Origin: Oscillibacter valericigenes
Lineage (GTDB): Bacteria; Bacillota; Clostridia; Oscillospirales; Oscillospiraceae
Reading direction: 5' to 3'
NCBI RefSeq assembly: GCF_016902445.1
Contig: NZ_JACSNX010000002.1
Coordinates: 1 to 64,000, forward strand
DNA length: 64,000 bases
Under the pieces are notes generated by a model. That model had not been told where the DNA came from and ran no database searches. It was given only the letters and a program-made list of their open reading frames with translations. Position numbers and translations under genes: made by a program. This document shows, piece by piece, positions 57,001 through 64,000 of this stretch (position 1 is the stretch's first letter; each line of letters begins with the position of its first letter).

Positions 57001-57548
57001 ATCCGCTGCATCTCGTGGGAGGTGCGGAAGCCGTCAAAGCAGTGCATGAAGGCGTACTTGCCGCTGATGGCGGACAGGTGGGCCACAGCGCCCAGGTCCA
57101 TGGCCTCCTGGGGAGAGGAGGACATCAGCATGGCGTAGCCGGTGGTGCGGCAGGTCATGAAGTCGGTGTGATCGCCGAAAATGGAATGGTGGTTGCTGGT
57201 CACCACCCGGGAGGCGATGTGCATGACGCTGGGCAGGAACTGGCCGCCCATGGCGTACATGGCGGGGATCATCAGCATCAGGCCCTGGGAGGAGGTGAAG
57301 GTCGTGGTCAGTGCGCCGGCCTGCAGGGAGCCGTGGCAGGTGCCGGCTGCGCCGGCCTCGGACTGCATCTGGATCACGTCCACCGTGGAGCCGAACAGGT
57401 TCTTGCGGCCCTTGGCGGACCACTCGTCCACCTTCTCCGCCATGGGAGAGGACGGCGTGATGGGATAGATGGCCGCAACTTCAGTAAAGGCGTACGCCAC
57501 ATGGGCCGCAGCCGTGTTGCCGTCCATCACCACATACTTCTTTTTCAT
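54003..57548 (-). CDS. nifJ: Pyruvate:ferredoxin (flavodoxin) oxidoreductase
   Basis: Single-chain PFOR of 1181 residues that oxidises pyruvate to acetyl-CoA, CO2 and reduced ferredoxin with thiamine diphosphate. Order of parts: N-terminal domain with GNTAAAHVAYAFTEVAAIYPITPSS; domain II with the conserved T-K-Y-D region; gamma domain; two [4Fe-4S] motifs CIQCNRCAMCCPHAAIRP and CLGCGVCLTACP; TPP domain with GGDGWAYDIGFGG and the C-terminal proximal-cluster cysteines. The start chosen is ATG 57548. ATG 57560 is in frame but touches the AGGAG. It follows the first ilvD-type gene by 70 bases on the same strand. Tandem terminators follow. Confidence 0.96.
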   Translation of the reverse strand: MKKKYVVMDGNTAAAHVAYAFTEVAAIYPITPSSPMAEKVDEWSAKGRKNLFGSTVDVIQMQSEAGAAGTCHGSLQAGALTTTFTSSQGLMLMIPAMYAMGGQFLPSVMHIASRVVTSNHHSIFGDHTDFMTCRTTGYAMLMSSSPQEAMDLGAVAHLSAISGKYAFMHCFDGFRTSHEMQRIEALDYEDLRPLVDQKALQEFRSHSLNPEHPTNRGNNVNPDVYFQCKEGANVKAASIPDTVQHYMDEISKLTGRDYKLFNYYGAPDAEEVIVVMCSASEAVKETVDYLNKQGRKVGMVQIHLYRPFSVKHFAAAIPATVKKIAVLDRSKETGSVGEPVYLDVVTALNQAGRGDIRVVGGRYGLSSKDTTPGQFIAVYDNLKLENPKNSFTIGINDDVTHTSLDYKEVELPHPGEVSCKIWGLGGDGTVGANKNAISTIGLVANKYAQAYFSYDSMKSGGLTQSHLRFGDEPIRSTYLVSSADFVAVHAPTYVTKYDTTEDLKEGGTFLLNCPWSVEELEERLPGKMKRDLARKHANFYIIDAAKLAVQVGLGEKRTNNILQAAFFALTKVIPLDVAVEDMKKNNYNSYFKKAGQEIVDKNDKAVDLGISAAVKVEIPASWADAADTPVAEPKNASAFVRDIVLPMDRQQGDKLPVSVFQKHGVLDGTWENGTSAFSKRGVATKVPKWNAESCIQCNRCAMCCPHAAIRPVLLTEEEKAQVPASFETVPAKGLGKDAPSYFFRMQVSPYDCLGCGVCLTACPANSSDKTADALVMTPFEEMKPEQVNFDEVAMNDKYLKKDVISSKTVKNMQFAKPYFQFSAACAGCAETTYIKLLSQMVGDRMYAGNAAGCSSAISGGAPILPYCKDSQGRGPAWEHSLFEDNAEFAYGFFHAQDAIRKELLIRLESMKDAGIAPAAIADYIENWNDGEKSRAVTDALVAALEQSEPTEDVAYILQNKEYLAKKSIWAIGGDGWAYDIGFGGIDHVMAQNRDVNLLVLDTEVYSNTGGQSSKSTPTSAVAKFAAGGKQVAKKDLGAILMTYGYVYVAQVAMGYDQAQTLKAFREAESYPGPAIVICYCPCLEQHIKAGMGCSQDEMKKAVECGYWHLYRYDPRRIAEGKNPFQLDSPEPDTSKLMDFLMGENRFASLKNNFPERADALYQKEIADVKARYQKYRKMAED

Positions 57549-57618
57549 TGGGATACTCATCTCCTAAATCAGATGTATTAACACAGTTGCCAGATCGGCA
57601 GGGGACCGGGAATACCTC

Positions 57619-59301
57619 TTACAGGTTTTCAAATTTGAGGACGGCGCCCTCGGAGCCGGAGGCGGCGATCTTGCAGTACAGGCCCAGCCAGCCCTTCTTG
57701 AACTTGGGCTCCGGCCGCTTCCAGGCCTTCAGACGGGCCTCGATCTCCTCCTGGGGCACCATCAGGTCCAGCCGGCGGCTCTCGATGTCGATGACGATCC
57801 GGTCCCCGTCATGGACGATGGCGATGGGGCCGCCCTCCGCCGCCTCGGGGGAGATATGGCCCACGAAGCAGCCGTTGTTGGTGCCGGAGAACCGGCCGTC
57901 GGTGATCAGCGCCGTGGTCTTGCTGAGGCCGCGGCCATACAGGTACTTCATGGCCTTGTACATCTCCCGCATGCCGGGGCCGCCCTTGGGACCCTCGTAC
58001 CGGATGACCACCACGTGCCCGTCATGGACCTTGCCGGCCAGGATGGCCTCTTCCGCCGCCTCCTCGGAGTCGAAGCAGATGGCCTCGCCCTCGAAGTGGT
58101 GCAGGCTCTTGTCAAAGGCGCCGGGCTTGGTGATGCCGGTGTCGGGCGCCAGGTTGCCCCGCAGCACCGCCACGCCGCCGGAGAAGCCGAAGGGATCCTC
58201 CATGGTCCGCACCACCAGGCCGGTGGCGGGATAGCGGTACTTGTGGGAGGCGATGTTCTCCGCCACCGTGTGGGCGGTGACCGTCATCTCCCCGGTCTCC
58301 AGGATGGTCTGCATCCGCTCCATCAGACGGGGCACGCCGCCGTCATAGTAGAAGTCGATGACGTTGTACTTGCAGGCGGGGTTCATCTTGGCGATCTGGG
58401 GGGTGGTGCGGGACAGGCTGTCGAACTCGTCCAGCACCTTGATGTCCAGCTCCGCCTCATGGGCGATGGCGGTCAGGTGCATGACGGCGTTGGTGGAGCC
58501 GCTCATGGCCAGGCACGCCTTGATGGCGTTGCGGACGGAGCCGTTGGTGATGATCTTCCGGGCGGTGATGTTCTTCTCCACCAGCTCCATGATCTTCACG
58601 CCGGTCTCCTCCGCCATCATCATGCGGACGGCAGAGGTGGCGGGGGCCAGGCCGCCGTCGGGCAGCGTCATGCCCAGGGCCTCGGCCAGGGCGCACATGG
58701 TGTTGGCGGTGCCCAGGTAGGAGCAGGAGCCGCAGCCGGGGCAGGCGGTGTCCTCCAGGGCCACGTACTCCGCCTCGGTGATCTTGCCGGCGGAGAGCAT
58801 GCCGTAGGCCTCGGTGCTGGAGGTCTGGTCGGACTGCCGGCCGTCGAACTCCACGCCGCCCTCCATGGGGCCGCCGGGCAGGAAGATGCAGGGGATGTCC
58901 AGCCGGGCGGCGGCCATCAGCATGCCGGGGACGATCTTGTCGCAGGAGCCCAGCAGCACCAGGCCGTCAAACAGGTTGATCTGGGCCATGGACTCGATGG
59001 AGTTGGCGATCAGCTCCCGGGAGGGCAGGATGTAGTGCATGCCGTCGTGGCCCTGGCCCATGCCGTCGCAGCCGCCGATGACGCCGAACTCGATGGGGGT
59101 GCCGCCGGCCCGGTAGATGCCGTCCTTCACCCGCTGGGCCACCTGGCGGAGATTGTAGTGGCCGGGCACACACTCGCTCCAGGCGTTGGCGATGCCGATC
59201 ACCGGCCGCTTCAGGTCCTCCGTCGTGAAGCCCATGGACTTCAATGTGGCCCGGTAATACTGGTTCCCCAGGCCCTGTAGGATTTTTTCACTGCGCTCCA
59301 T
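57619..59301 (-). CDS. IlvD/Edd family dehydratase
   Basis: A 560-residue Fe-S dehydratase. Cluster-type motifs GGCDGMGQGHDGM, GSCDK and CPGCGSC are present, and SGSTNAVMHL and LITDGRFSGT are family marks. It may be dihydroxy-acid dehydratase (valine/isoleucine synthesis) or a sugar-acid dehydratase. The WSECVPGHYNLR start and the neighbouring GntP permease favour sugar acids. The ATG at 59301 follows GAGGAGG. It is divergent from gntP and upstream of nifJ. Confidence 0.9.
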   Translation of the reverse strand: MERSEKILQGLGNQYYRATLKSMGFTTEDLKRPVIGIANAWSECVPGHYNLRQVAQRVKDGIYRAGGTPIEFGVIGGCDGMGQGHDGMHYILPSRELIANSIESMAQINLFDGLVLLGSCDKIVPGMLMAAARLDIPCIFLPGGPMEGGVEFDGRQSDQTSSTEAYGMLSAGKITEAEYVALEDTACPGCGSCSYLGTANTMCALAEALGMTLPDGGLAPATSAVRMMMAEETGVKIMELVEKNITARKIITNGSVRNAIKACLAMSGSTNAVMHLTAIAHEAELDIKVLDEFDSLSRTTPQIAKMNPACKYNVIDFYYDGGVPRLMERMQTILETGEMTVTAHTVAENIASHKYRYPATGLVVRTMEDPFGFSGGVAVLRGNLAPDTGITKPGAFDKSLHHFEGEAICFDSEEAAEEAILAGKVHDGHVVVIRYEGPKGGPGMREMYKAMKYLYGRGLSKTTALITDGRFSGTNNGCFVGHISPEAAEGGPIAIVHDGDRIVIDIESRRLDLMVPQEEIEARLKAWKRPEPKFKKGWLGLYCKIAASGSEGAVLKFENL

Positions 59302-59625
59302 AAATTCCTCCTCGTGACACCGGCCGCCGGGGCGGCCCGCGTCTCTTGTTCTCAGTGGTCTGCACGGCGGCGGACCAGGCCCGGCCGCAGACAGAGCCCG
59401 CCAGGGGCCCTTCCCGCAGGAGCGTTTTCCCAAAACGCCCGGGCATGCGCCGCCGCATCTGACGTGTGCAGCTCTTAACACACATACACGTATAACTATA
59501 TACCAAGGTGAGGACCCTGCGCAACAAAAATCTTTTTGCTGCCGGGACTTTCCAGAAAATGACCGTTTTTGCCTGGTTTTCACAGTCGATTAACAGCATC
59601 TTGACAGACGCCTCCTTTTATTTTT
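59302..59625. other. Left part of the ilvD-gntP intergenic region
   Basis: No coding sequence. The minus-strand promoter probably lies near 59490-59530 (TTGCGC then TATATA or TATAGT). TTGACA also occurs at 59601-59606 on the plus strand without a good -10. GC-rich near ilvD, AT-rich towards the centre. Confidence 0.45.
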
Positions 59626-59662
59626 GTTAAAAAATTAACCAAAATTGACCGTTTTCGGTCAA
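59626..59662. promoter_or_regulatory. Candidate operators between ilvD and gntP
   Basis: Two adjacent inverted repeats: GTTAA-AAAA-TTAAC (59626-59639) and TTGACCG-TTTT-CGGTCAA (59645-59662). A half-site like TGACCGTTTT recurs near 59560. They lie 40-60 bp before the gntP promoter, as expected for a sugar-acid-responsive regulator. Confidence 0.6.
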
Positions 59663-59702
59663 ATTGGACATAATTTTCTCAGTAAATCGCAAAATTTTTA
59701 AA

Positions 59703-59843
59703 TTGACTTGGGGTGTAAAATGTTGTATAAATTTTTGTGGACTGGCTGAGCCTGCTTTTCCGGGGCATGCTCCGCCATTCGTGTGTGGTCCAAAGTCCGC
59801 GGCTCTGCCGGGGCCTTGGACCGGAGTCCGGCTGCTGCCGGAC
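59703..59843 (+). promoter_or_regulatory. gntP promoter and leader hairpins
   Basis: TTGACT (59703-59708), 17 bp, TATAAA (59726-59731). The leader carries GGTCCAA/TTGGACC (59787-59793 / 59816-59822) and GTCCGGC-TGCT-GCCGGAC (59826-59843). Confidence 0.65.
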
Positions 59844-59874
59844 GCCGTTACATTGGAAAGGAGAGTATCAACAA

Positions 59875-61323
59875 ATGTCTGCAATTGGATTCTTGGTCCT
59901 CCTTGTCATCGCCATCGTCGTACTGATGCTGCTGATGACAAAGGTCAAGCTGAATCCCGTGATGTCTCTGTTCGTGGTGGCCCTGGCCTTCGGCGTCGTC
60001 CTCGGCGTCTTCGGGACCGAGGGGTATTCCTTCATGGACACCCTGAACATGATCACCACCGGCTTCGGCAGCACCCTGGGCAGCCTGGGTATGCCCATCA
60101 TCCTGGGCGCCGTGCTGGCCATGGGCGTGCAGGACACCGGCGCCGCCAAGTCCATCGCCAACTTCTTCATCAAGCTCTTCAAGGGCAAGAACCTGGAGCT
60201 GGCTCCGTCCCTGACTGCCTACGTGGTGTCCATCCCCGTGTTCGGCGACATCACCACCATCCTGTGCTCCAACATCGCAAACGTTCTGGGCAAGCGCAAG
60301 CACATCTCCATGTCCACCATGGCCTCCTTCACCCAGACCGGCCTGAACCTGACCCACGCCATGGTTCCCCCCACGCCCGGCATCCTGGCCGTGTCCGTGG
60401 CCCTGTCTGCCGACCTGGGCCTGGTGATCTCCTGGGGCATCGTGGTGACCATCATCACCTTCTTTGCCACCTGGCTCATCCTGAAGCGCTGGGCCGCCAA
60501 GGAGTGGATCCCCGCCGTGCCCGAGGTCACCGCTGAGATCGAGGAGACCAACTCCGACAACGTGGACGATCTGCTGATCAAGGATAAGGATCTGCCCGGC
60601 ACCTTTGCCTCCTTCCTGACCATCCTGATCCCCGTCATCCTGATCGCCGGCGGCTCCTTCGTCGGCATGCTGATCCCCGAGTCCACTCCCGATGACGCTC
60701 TGGTCCGCACCCTGGTGGCCATCGCCAGCGACAAGGTCGTGGCTCTGGCCATGGGCGTGATCTACACCATGTTCCTGGCCCTGGGCCACAAGGCCTCCGT
60801 CCGCAAGAGCAATCTGGACGCCACCGGCAAGGATCCCGAGTGCTTCCGTGAGGTCGTGCTGAACAGCTGGATCGCCCGCGGCATGGAAGTAGCCCTGATC
60901 GCCCTGCTGGTCACCGCCATGGGCGGCGGCTTCTCCCAGGTCATCAAGTCCTTCCCCGGCATCAACGACCTGGCTCTGCTGATCCAGGATTCCGGCGTGC
61001 CCGGCCTGCTGATCCCGTTCCTGGTGGGCGCCATCATGATGACCGCCGTGGGCTCCATGACCACCGCCGGCGTCACCGCCGTGGGCGTTGTGGCTCCCAT
61101 GATGGATATGCTGGGCCTGGAGCCCGTCTCCACCGCTCTGGCCATCGGTGCCGGCACCCTGATCTTCAACCACGTGACCAACTCCGGCTTCTGGGTGGTC
61201 AGCAAGTTCTTCAACCTGGATCTGAAGCAGGGTCTGAAGTACATCACCATTCCGGACGCTGTGGCCGGTGTGATCGGCTTCATCCTGGTGTTCATCCTGA
61301 ACACGGTGGGTCTGATCCACTGA
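59875..61323 (+). CDS. GntP family permease
   Basis: A 482-residue membrane importer of the GntP (gluconate/sugar acid:H+) family with about 12 hydrophobic segments. Family segments LGSLGMPIILGAVLAMGVQDTGAA, VSIPVFGDITTILCS, HAMVPPTPG and TTAGVTAVGVVAPMM are clear. The dehydratases on both sides suggest gluconate, glucuronate-derived or other aldonic acids as substrate. The ATG at 59875 has GAAAGGAG upstream. A terminator separates it from the second dehydratase. Confidence 0.93.
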   Translation: MSAIGFLVLLVIAIVVLMLLMTKVKLNPVMSLFVVALAFGVVLGVFGTEGYSFMDTLNMITTGFGSTLGSLGMPIILGAVLAMGVQDTGAAKSIANFFIKLFKGKNLELAPSLTAYVVSIPVFGDITTILCSNIANVLGKRKHISMSTMASFTQTGLNLTHAMVPPTPGILAVSVALSADLGLVISWGIVVTIITFFATWLILKRWAAKEWIPAVPEVTAEIEETNSDNVDDLLIKDKDLPGTFASFLTILIPVILIAGGSFVGMLIPESTPDDALVRTLVAIASDKVVALAMGVIYTMFLALGHKASVRKSNLDATGKDPECFREVVLNSWIARGMEVALIALLVTAMGGGFSQVIKSFPGINDLALLIQDSGVPGLLIPFLVGAIMMTAVGSMTTAGVTAVGVVAPMMDMLGLEPVSTALAIGAGTLIFNHVTNSGFWVVSKFFNLDLKQGLKYITIPDAVAGVIGFILVFILNTVGLIH

Positions 61324-61384
61324 TCTTCGTTTCCCCGGCCGTTGATTTCTGTCTCCGGAAAAGGCAGCGCTTTGCGGCTTGAAA

Positions 61385-61426
61385 GAGGCGGCCCGGTCCT
61401 TTGCGGCGGGCCGCCTCTGTTTTGAT
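61385..61426 (+). terminator. Terminator after gntP
   Basis: An 11-bp perfect stem (61385-61395 / 61407-61417) then TGTTTTGATT. The next gene begins 50 bp later and may be reached by read-through. Confidence 0.75.
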
Positions 61427-61474
61427 TCCTGTGACTTCTGCACGAACCCCACATTATATAAAAGGAGAATGTTT

Positions 61475-63196
61475 ATGATTCAGAAAAGCCATGACGACCG
61501 GATGCTGTGGGCCCAGTTCGACTCCCTGGAAATGGGCACCGGCTGGGACGACACCGACATCCTCAAGCCCCAGATCATGGTGGAGAGCGTCTACGGCGAC
61601 TCCCATCCCGGCAGCTATCATCTGAACCAGATGGTGGAGCAGGCCGTGTACGGCGTGTATGAAAAAGGCGGCAAGCCGGCCAAGTACTACGCCACCGACA
61701 TCTGCGACGGCTGCGCCCAGGGCCATGACGGCATGAACGTGGTGCTGGCCTCCCGGGAGGCCATTGCCAACATGGTGGAAGTCCACGCCTCCGCAGTGCC
61801 CTGGGACGGCATCATCCTCTCCTCCAGCTGCGACAAGTCCATCCCCGCCCACCTGAAGGCGGCAGCCCGGATGGACGTGCCCACCATCTTCATGCCCGGC
61901 GGCTCCATGCGGCCCGGCCCCAACATGACCACCTCCCTGGTGGCCGGCGACATCTCCCTGCGCCAGAAGCGCAAGGACGCCATCACTGAGCAGGAGGTCC
62001 GGGACTACAAGCTGACCGGCTGCCCCTCCGTGGGCGCCTGCACCTTCCTGGGCACCGCCTCCACCATGCAGTGCATGGCTGAGGCCCTGGGCCTGACCCT
62101 GCCCGGCGCGGCTCTGGTGCCCGCCACCATGCGGGACATCCTCCAGTACTCCCGCTATGCCGGCCGGAAGATCATGGAGCTGGTGGAGAAGAACATCACC
62201 CCCTCCCAGATCATGACCCCTGCCGCCTTCCGCAACGCCATCATCGTCCACAGCGCCATCGGCGGCTCCACCAACGCCACCATCCATCTGCCCTCCATCG
62301 CCCGGGAGCTGGGCTATGACCTGCCCATCGAGCTGTTCGACGAGATCAACCACCAGGTGCCCCACCTGGGCAACATCAATCCCTCCGGCACCCAGCTGAC
62401 GGAGTCCTTCTGGTTCGCCGGCGGCGTGCCCATGGTGCAGTGGATGCTGCGGGACATGCTGGATCTGGACGTGATGACCGTCACCGGCAAGACCCTGGGG
62501 GAGAACCTGGAGGATCTGCAGAAGGACAACTGGTTCGACCGGAACCTGGGGTACCTGGCCAACTACGGCCTGACCCGCGACCAGGTGATCTTCCCCGTGG
62601 AGAAGGCCCCCGAGAAGGGCTCCGTGGCCATCCTGAAGGGCAACATCGCCCCCGAGGGCTCCGTGCTGAAGTACTCCGCCTGCGCCATGAACCAGCGCGA
62701 GGTGGTCAACGCCGTGGCCCGCGTCTTCAACAGCGAGGAGGACGCCCATGACGCCGTGGTGGAGAACAAGATCAATCCCGGTGAAGTGGTCATCATCCGC
62801 TATGAGGGCCCCCGCGGCTGCGGCATGCCCGAGATGCTGATGACCACCGAGGCCATCGTCTGCGACGAGCGGATCAACGGCTCCGTGGCCCTGATCACCG
62901 ACGGCCGCTTCTCCGGCGCCACCCGCGGTGCCGCCATCGGCCACGTCAGCCCCGAGGCTGCCGCCGGCGGTCCCATCGCCTTCATTGAGGAGGGCGACCT
63001 GATCTCCTACAGCGTGGAGAACCGCACCATCAACCTCACCGGCATCCACGGTGTCCCCTGCTCTGTGGAGGAGGCCACCAAGGTCCTGGAGGAGCGCTCC
63101 AAGGCCGGCATCATCCCCCGGGAGCCCCGGAAGGGCTTCTACAAGCTCTACACCGACCACGCCCTGTCCGCTATGAAGGGCGCCGGCCTGGAATAA
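61475..63196 (+). CDS. IlvD/Edd family dehydratase (second copy, sugar-acid type)
   Basis: A 573-residue Fe-S dehydratase, clearly different from the one at 57.6 kb. Cluster-type motifs ICDGCAQGHDGM, SSSCDKSIPAH and GCPSVGACTF. Others: GGSTNATIHLPS, EGPRGCGMPEM and LITDGRFSGATRGAAIGH. The sequence is closer to the xylonate/YjhG-type sugar-acid branch than to biosynthetic IlvD, in my judgement. The start ATG 61475 is 7 bases after AAAGGAG; ATG 61469 is too close. It lies between the permease and the SDR gene. Confidence 0.9.
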   Translation: MIQKSHDDRMLWAQFDSLEMGTGWDDTDILKPQIMVESVYGDSHPGSYHLNQMVEQAVYGVYEKGGKPAKYYATDICDGCAQGHDGMNVVLASREAIANMVEVHASAVPWDGIILSSSCDKSIPAHLKAAARMDVPTIFMPGGSMRPGPNMTTSLVAGDISLRQKRKDAITEQEVRDYKLTGCPSVGACTFLGTASTMQCMAEALGLTLPGAALVPATMRDILQYSRYAGRKIMELVEKNITPSQIMTPAAFRNAIIVHSAIGGSTNATIHLPSIARELGYDLPIELFDEINHQVPHLGNINPSGTQLTESFWFAGGVPMVQWMLRDMLDLDVMTVTGKTLGENLEDLQKDNWFDRNLGYLANYGLTRDQVIFPVEKAPEKGSVAILKGNIAPEGSVLKYSACAMNQREVVNAVARVFNSEEDAHDAVVENKINPGEVVIIRYEGPRGCGMPEMLMTTEAIVCDERINGSVALITDGRFSGATRGAAIGHVSPEAAAGGPIAFIEEGDLISYSVENRTINLTGIHGVPCSVEEATKVLEERSKAGIIPREPRKGFYKLYTDHALSAMKGAGLE

Positions 63197-63313
63197 GCAC
63201 ATACAGAACGAAACGACACGGCTTCCGCAGCGGCTCCCCCGCTCCGGCGGCAGGGACCGCGCCTGCGGGATAATTTGACAAACTGCCGGTGTCCGCGTTT
63301 CAGCTGATTCGCC

Positions 63314-63341
63314 CCGCCCCGGCCCCAAACGGCCGGGGCGG
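63314..63341 (+). repeat. GC hairpin upstream of the SDR gene
   Basis: An 11-bp perfect stem (63314-63324 / 63331-63341). No T tract follows, so it may stabilise or process the mRNA between the dehydratase and SDR genes. Confidence 0.4.
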
Positions 63342-63389
63342 ACGCGGTTCCGGCACAAACAGCGGCAGCTCTGGAAAGGATGAAAGGTT

Positions 63390-64000
63390 ATGGCAATCAA
63401 AAGTGACAGCTATCTCGGCTCTCTCTTCGGCCTGGAGGGCAAGACCATCGTAGTGACCGGCGCCGGCGGCGGCATCGGCCTGGCCATCAGCGAGGGCCTG
63501 CTGCGAGCCGGCGCGGAGGTCGCCATGTGCAACCGCACCCCGGCCAAGTGCCAGCCTCTGGCGGACAAGATCAACGCCGAGGGCGGCACCGCCTCCGTTC
63601 ACCAGCTGGACGTCACCAGCCTGGACAGCATCCACGCCTGTGTGGACGAGGTCATGGCCCGGTACGGCAAGATCGACGTGCTGTTCAACGTGGCCGGCGT
63701 CAACAAGCGGGAGGGGCTTCTGGACGTGGAGGAGGCGGACTACGACCGCATCATGAACACCAACCTGAAGGGCCTGTTCTTCATGAGCCAGGCGGTGGCC
63801 CGGGAGATGTACAAGCGCCGCACCGGCAGCATCATCAACATCGGCTCCCACAACGACGAGGGGATGCTGGGCGGCTGTTCTGTCTACGGCGCCACCAAGA
63901 GCGGCGTGGTGGCCCTGACCCGGGCCATGGCTGTGGAGTTCGCCCAGTACGGCATCCGGGCCAATGCCATCAGCCCCGGCCACATCCTGACGGATCTGAC
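63390..64000 (+). CDS. SDR family dehydrogenase (cut by the window end)
   Basis: The first 203 residues of a short-chain dehydrogenase. Nucleotide loop TGAGGGIG near residue 24, NVAG near 97, catalytic Ser in NIGSH and the YGATK motif (Tyr-x3-Lys) are present. Sequence and context resemble gluconate 5-dehydrogenase / 2-deoxy-gluconate 3-dehydrogenase (Gno/KduD-like), which interconverts sugar acids and their keto forms. The ATG at 63390 has AAAGG upstream. The gene is incomplete only because the window ends. Confidence 0.9.
   Translation, partial: MAIKSDSYLGSLFGLEGKTIVVTGAGGGIGLAISEGLLRAGAEVAMCNRTPAKCQPLADKINAEGGTASVHQLDVTSLDSIHACVDEVMARYGKIDVLFNVAGVNKREGLLDVEEADYDRIMNTNLKGLFFMSQAVAREMYKRRTGSIINIGSHNDEGMLGGCSVYGATKSGVVALTRAMAVEFAQYGIRANAISPGHILTDL

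Noticed and set aside
53970-57581. A 1203-codon open frame on the strand opposite nifJ
   Set aside because: It is the mirror of a highly expressed GC-rich gene. The frame is rich in H/G/L/V with no family motifs, and it lacks a ribosome site.
63314-63341. Terminator between the second dehydratase and the SDR gene
   Set aside because: The stem is strong but no T tract follows on either strand, so it is listed as a hairpin only.

Overview
The window looks like a chromosomal piece of a GC-rich anaerobic member of the Clostridia, most like the Oscillospiraceae (Flavonifractor / Lawsonibacter / Oscillibacter type). The reasons are strong AAGGAGG-type ribosome binding sites, sigma-A type promoters (TTGACA-17-TATAAT), GC-rich third codon positions, anaerobic metabolism (pyruvate:ferredoxin oxidoreductase, ATP-dependent PEP carboxykinase, iron-sulfur serine dehydratase, labile Mo/Se hydroxylases) and yabE-ksgA synteny as in Firmicutes. 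The genus assignment is inference. No rRNA, tRNA, CRISPR array or intact transposase was seen.

Layout. 1-9 kb: dapF, a dicarboxylate/amino-acid symporter, L-serine dehydratase (sdaAB-sdaAA, convergent), an 8-oxoguanine-deaminase-like amidohydrolase, a lipoprotein, a polysaccharide deacetylase, a macrodomain protein and a TIM-barrel protein. 9-10.7 kb: an Mg2+ M-box riboswitch with terminator in front of mgtE. 10.8-21 kb: selenium and molybdenum genes. These are yqeC-yqeB-selD on the minus strand, then moaA-moaC-MOSC-moeA-like, then modA-modB-modC-mogA on the plus strand. Between modA and modB lies a palindrome-rich insertion with a 45-bp duplication of the modB start. 21-30.9 kb: an Rrf2 regulator, malic enzyme, flavodoxin-like and SSB-like proteins, a TetR-controlled MFS pump preceded by a 33-codon ORF, a NUDIX hydrolase, a CcdA-TlpA fusion, pfkA and diaminopropionate ammonia-lyase. 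31-34 kb: copA-csoR-copZ with two CsoR-type operators. 34-38 kb: yabE-like, ksgA and pckA. 38-43 kb: small proteins, a ferredoxin-type aldo/keto reductase, a ModE-like regulator and a second TetR. 43-50.5 kb: xdhA-xdhB-xdhC, mocA-DUF1905 and a selenium-dependent xanthine dehydrogenase. 50.5-53.7 kb: thiN and a short holin/peptidase cassette of phage type. 54-64 kb: nifJ, two IlvD/Edd dehydratases, a GntP permease and the start of an SDR dehydrogenase.

How the genes fit together. The strongest theme is supply and use of a selenium-containing molybdenum cofactor. ModABC imports molybdate. MoaA, MoaC, MogA and the MoeA-like protein build the pterin cofactor. MocA, YqeB, YqeC and SelD (selenophosphate) belong to the set that marks selenium-dependent molybdenum hydroxylases. 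Two xanthine-dehydrogenase-type enzymes are the likely clients. With the purine deaminase and diaminopropionate ammonia-lyase, the window holds scattered counterparts of the E. coli xdhABC-ygeX-yqeBC-ygfJ-ssnA-xdhD region, which points to anaerobic purine/urate use. A second theme, at 57-64 kb, is a sugar-acid catabolic locus (permease, two dehydratases, dehydrogenase) around an operator-rich divergent promoter region.
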